The notes beneath the pieces are model-generated. The model was not told the origin of the DNA. It ran no database searches and saw nothing but the letters and a program-made list of their open reading frames with translations. A program made the position numbers and the translations under genes. Positions 5,919-6,130 of a stretch of DNA of 6,130 nucleotides are shown one piece after another. The stretch is taken from NCBI GenBank assembly GCA_005883245.1, contig VAXT01000064.1, positions 1-6,130 on the forward strand. Reading direction: 5' to 3'. Positions within the stretch are counted from its first letter, which is position 1, and each line of letters begins with the position of its first letter. The stretch is from Actinomycetota bacterium. GTDB taxonomy: Bacteria > Actinomycetota > Thermoleophilia > Gaiellales > Gaiellaceae.

Positions 5919-5958
5919 CCGATTTCGGGAGGTTCGGCTAGATAGCAGTAGAAATCGG
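5919..5958. repeat. spaced inverted repeat CCGATTTC / GAAATCGG
   Basis: Perfect 8-bp arms at 5919-5926 and 5951-5958 are separated by 24 bp. Near the centre, at 5939-5944, is TAGATA (TATCTA on the minus strand, preceded there by TGC as in an extended -10), the best -10-like sequence I see for rpmE, though no good -35 accompanies it. The arrangement would suit an operator pair bracketing a promoter or a long RNA stem. Confidence 0.35.
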
Positions 5959-5981
5959 CTGAAGCGGCTCGGAACGTGCTG

Positions 5982-6010
5982 TTGCGGCTCCTGCCAACAC
6001 CGCGCAGAAT
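5982..6010 (+). promoter_or_regulatory. candidate sigma-70 promoter for the plus-strand gene
   Basis: TTGCGG (5982-5987) and CAGAAT (6005-6010) are exactly 17 bp apart and match 3/6 and 4/6 of the TTGACA/TATAAT consensus. Transcription would start near 6017, about 50 bases ahead of the GTG, and just before the 9-bp inverted repeat. Hexamer quality is only moderate; spacing is the main support. Confidence 0.35.
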
Positions 6011-6021
6011 GAGGCTCGGCG

Positions 6022-6047
6022 TCCAAATTGACGCCAGGCAATTTGGA
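6022..6047. repeat. perfect 9-bp inverted repeat, likely operator or 5'UTR hairpin
   Basis: TCCAAATTG (6022-6030) and CAATTTGGA (6039-6047) are exact reverse complements with an 8-bp spacer (ACGCCAGG). The arm centres are 17 bp apart, a little under two helical turns, as for a dimeric repressor. The arms are AT-rich in a GC-rich genome, which makes chance less likely. The element begins just after the predicted transcription start and ends three bases before the Shine-Dalgarno of the plus-strand gene, so it could block RNA polymerase when bound or fold in the mRNA and affect ribosome entry. The arm sequence is not one I can assign to a known regulator. Confidence 0.65.
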
Positions 6048-6067
6048 TGTAAGGGAGGGCAATCACT

Positions 6068-6130
6068 GTGGCGAAGAAGACTCCCGTCAAGGCGGCGGCG
6101 AAGGCGGATAGGAACGGCGTGTCGGTGAAG
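6068..6130 (+). CDS. unidentified protein, N-terminal fragment with Lys/Ala-rich start
   Basis: The first 21 codons from GTG 6068 read MAKKTPVKAAAKADRNG and onward, running off the window. The start is well fixed: AAGGGAGG (6051-6058) precedes it by nine bases and an in-frame TAA at 6050-6052 rules out an earlier start. The lysine/alanine-rich opening is low complexity, of a kind seen on nucleoid-binding proteins, oxidative-stress enzymes and many others, so it does not identify the family. No signal peptide is evident. The upstream 9-bp inverted repeat suggests regulated expression. Confidence 0.75.
   Translation, partial: MAKKTPVKAAAKADRNGVSVK

Larger units (their letters stand above)
5789..6067. 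other. divergent intergenic region, rpmE / unknown plus-strand gene
   Basis: 279 bp with no convincing coding frame and visibly lower GC than the genes. It holds the ribosome-binding sites of both flanking genes and at least five symmetric elements: CGGCC/GGCCG at 5817-5829, a 12-bp palindrome at 5853-5864, a hairpin at 5884-5900, spaced 8-bp arms at 5919-5958, and a 9-bp inverted repeat at 6022-6047. Promoters for both directions must lie here. The 5' untranslated part of rpmE may be a structured ribosomal leader. Confidence 0.8.

Noticed and set aside
6022..6047. CIRCE/HrcA heat-shock operator
   Set aside because: Arm length is similar, but the arms do not resemble TTAGCACTC/GAGTGCTAA.
5847..6062. 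71-codon minus-strand open frame in the intergenic region
   Set aside because: It starts at a TTG without a ribosome-binding site, has no recognisable family, and overlaps the inverted repeats and the plus-strand Shine-Dalgarno.

Overview
The window is GC-rich throughout its coding parts, with GTG and TTG starts, purine-rich Shine-Dalgarno sites and strong G/C third-position bias. Gene content (LtrA-family membrane protein, zinc-type bL31, a short group-2-like sigma-70, an actinobacterial-style XdhC with a 'FGAVD' Rossmann loop, an SRPBCC protein) points to a high-GC actinobacterium. The class Thermoleophilia (Solirubrobacterales/Gaiellales type) is my best guess, from general resemblance only.

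Layout: (a) 2-736, plus strand: the 3' two thirds of an LtrA-family membrane protein cut by the left edge. (b) 831-5788, minus strand: a tightly packed run, in transcription order bL31 (rpmE, TTG start) -> sigma-70 factor (GTGA overlap with rpmE) -> XdhC-like domain read in frame into an FMN-dependent alpha-hydroxy-acid oxidase -> SRPBCC/START-fold protein -> LanC-like zinc protein. Gaps are -4, 25, 0 (continuous frame), 60 and 29 bp, so co-transcription is plausible. Small hairpins without T-tracts lie in two of the gaps and may trim rather than end transcription. (c) 5789-6067: a 279-bp divergent intergenic region, less GC-rich than the genes, with several inverted repeats, a candidate plus-strand promoter and a probable structured leader for rpmE. 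(d) 6068-6130, plus strand: the first 21 codons of an unidentified gene with a Lys/Ala-rich N-terminus, preceded by a good Shine-Dalgarno and a perfect 9-bp inverted repeat.

How the genes fit together: bL31 and sigma are growth/transcription functions and look translationally coupled. The downstream genes are redox/cofactor and small-molecule-handling proteins (XdhC, hydroxy-acid oxidase, SRPBCC, LanC-like) with no xanthine dehydrogenase or lantibiotic precursor in view, so their joint role is unknown. The most notable points are the stop-less XdhC/hydroxy-acid oxidase junction with a textbook internal ribosome-binding site, the orphan LanC-like protein with catalytic residues intact, substitutions at DNA- and activator-contact positions of the sigma factor, and the symmetric elements in the divergent promoter region. 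I see no CRISPR array, tRNA, rRNA, insertion sequence or evident phage gene. Nothing here is clearly a new defence or mobile system.
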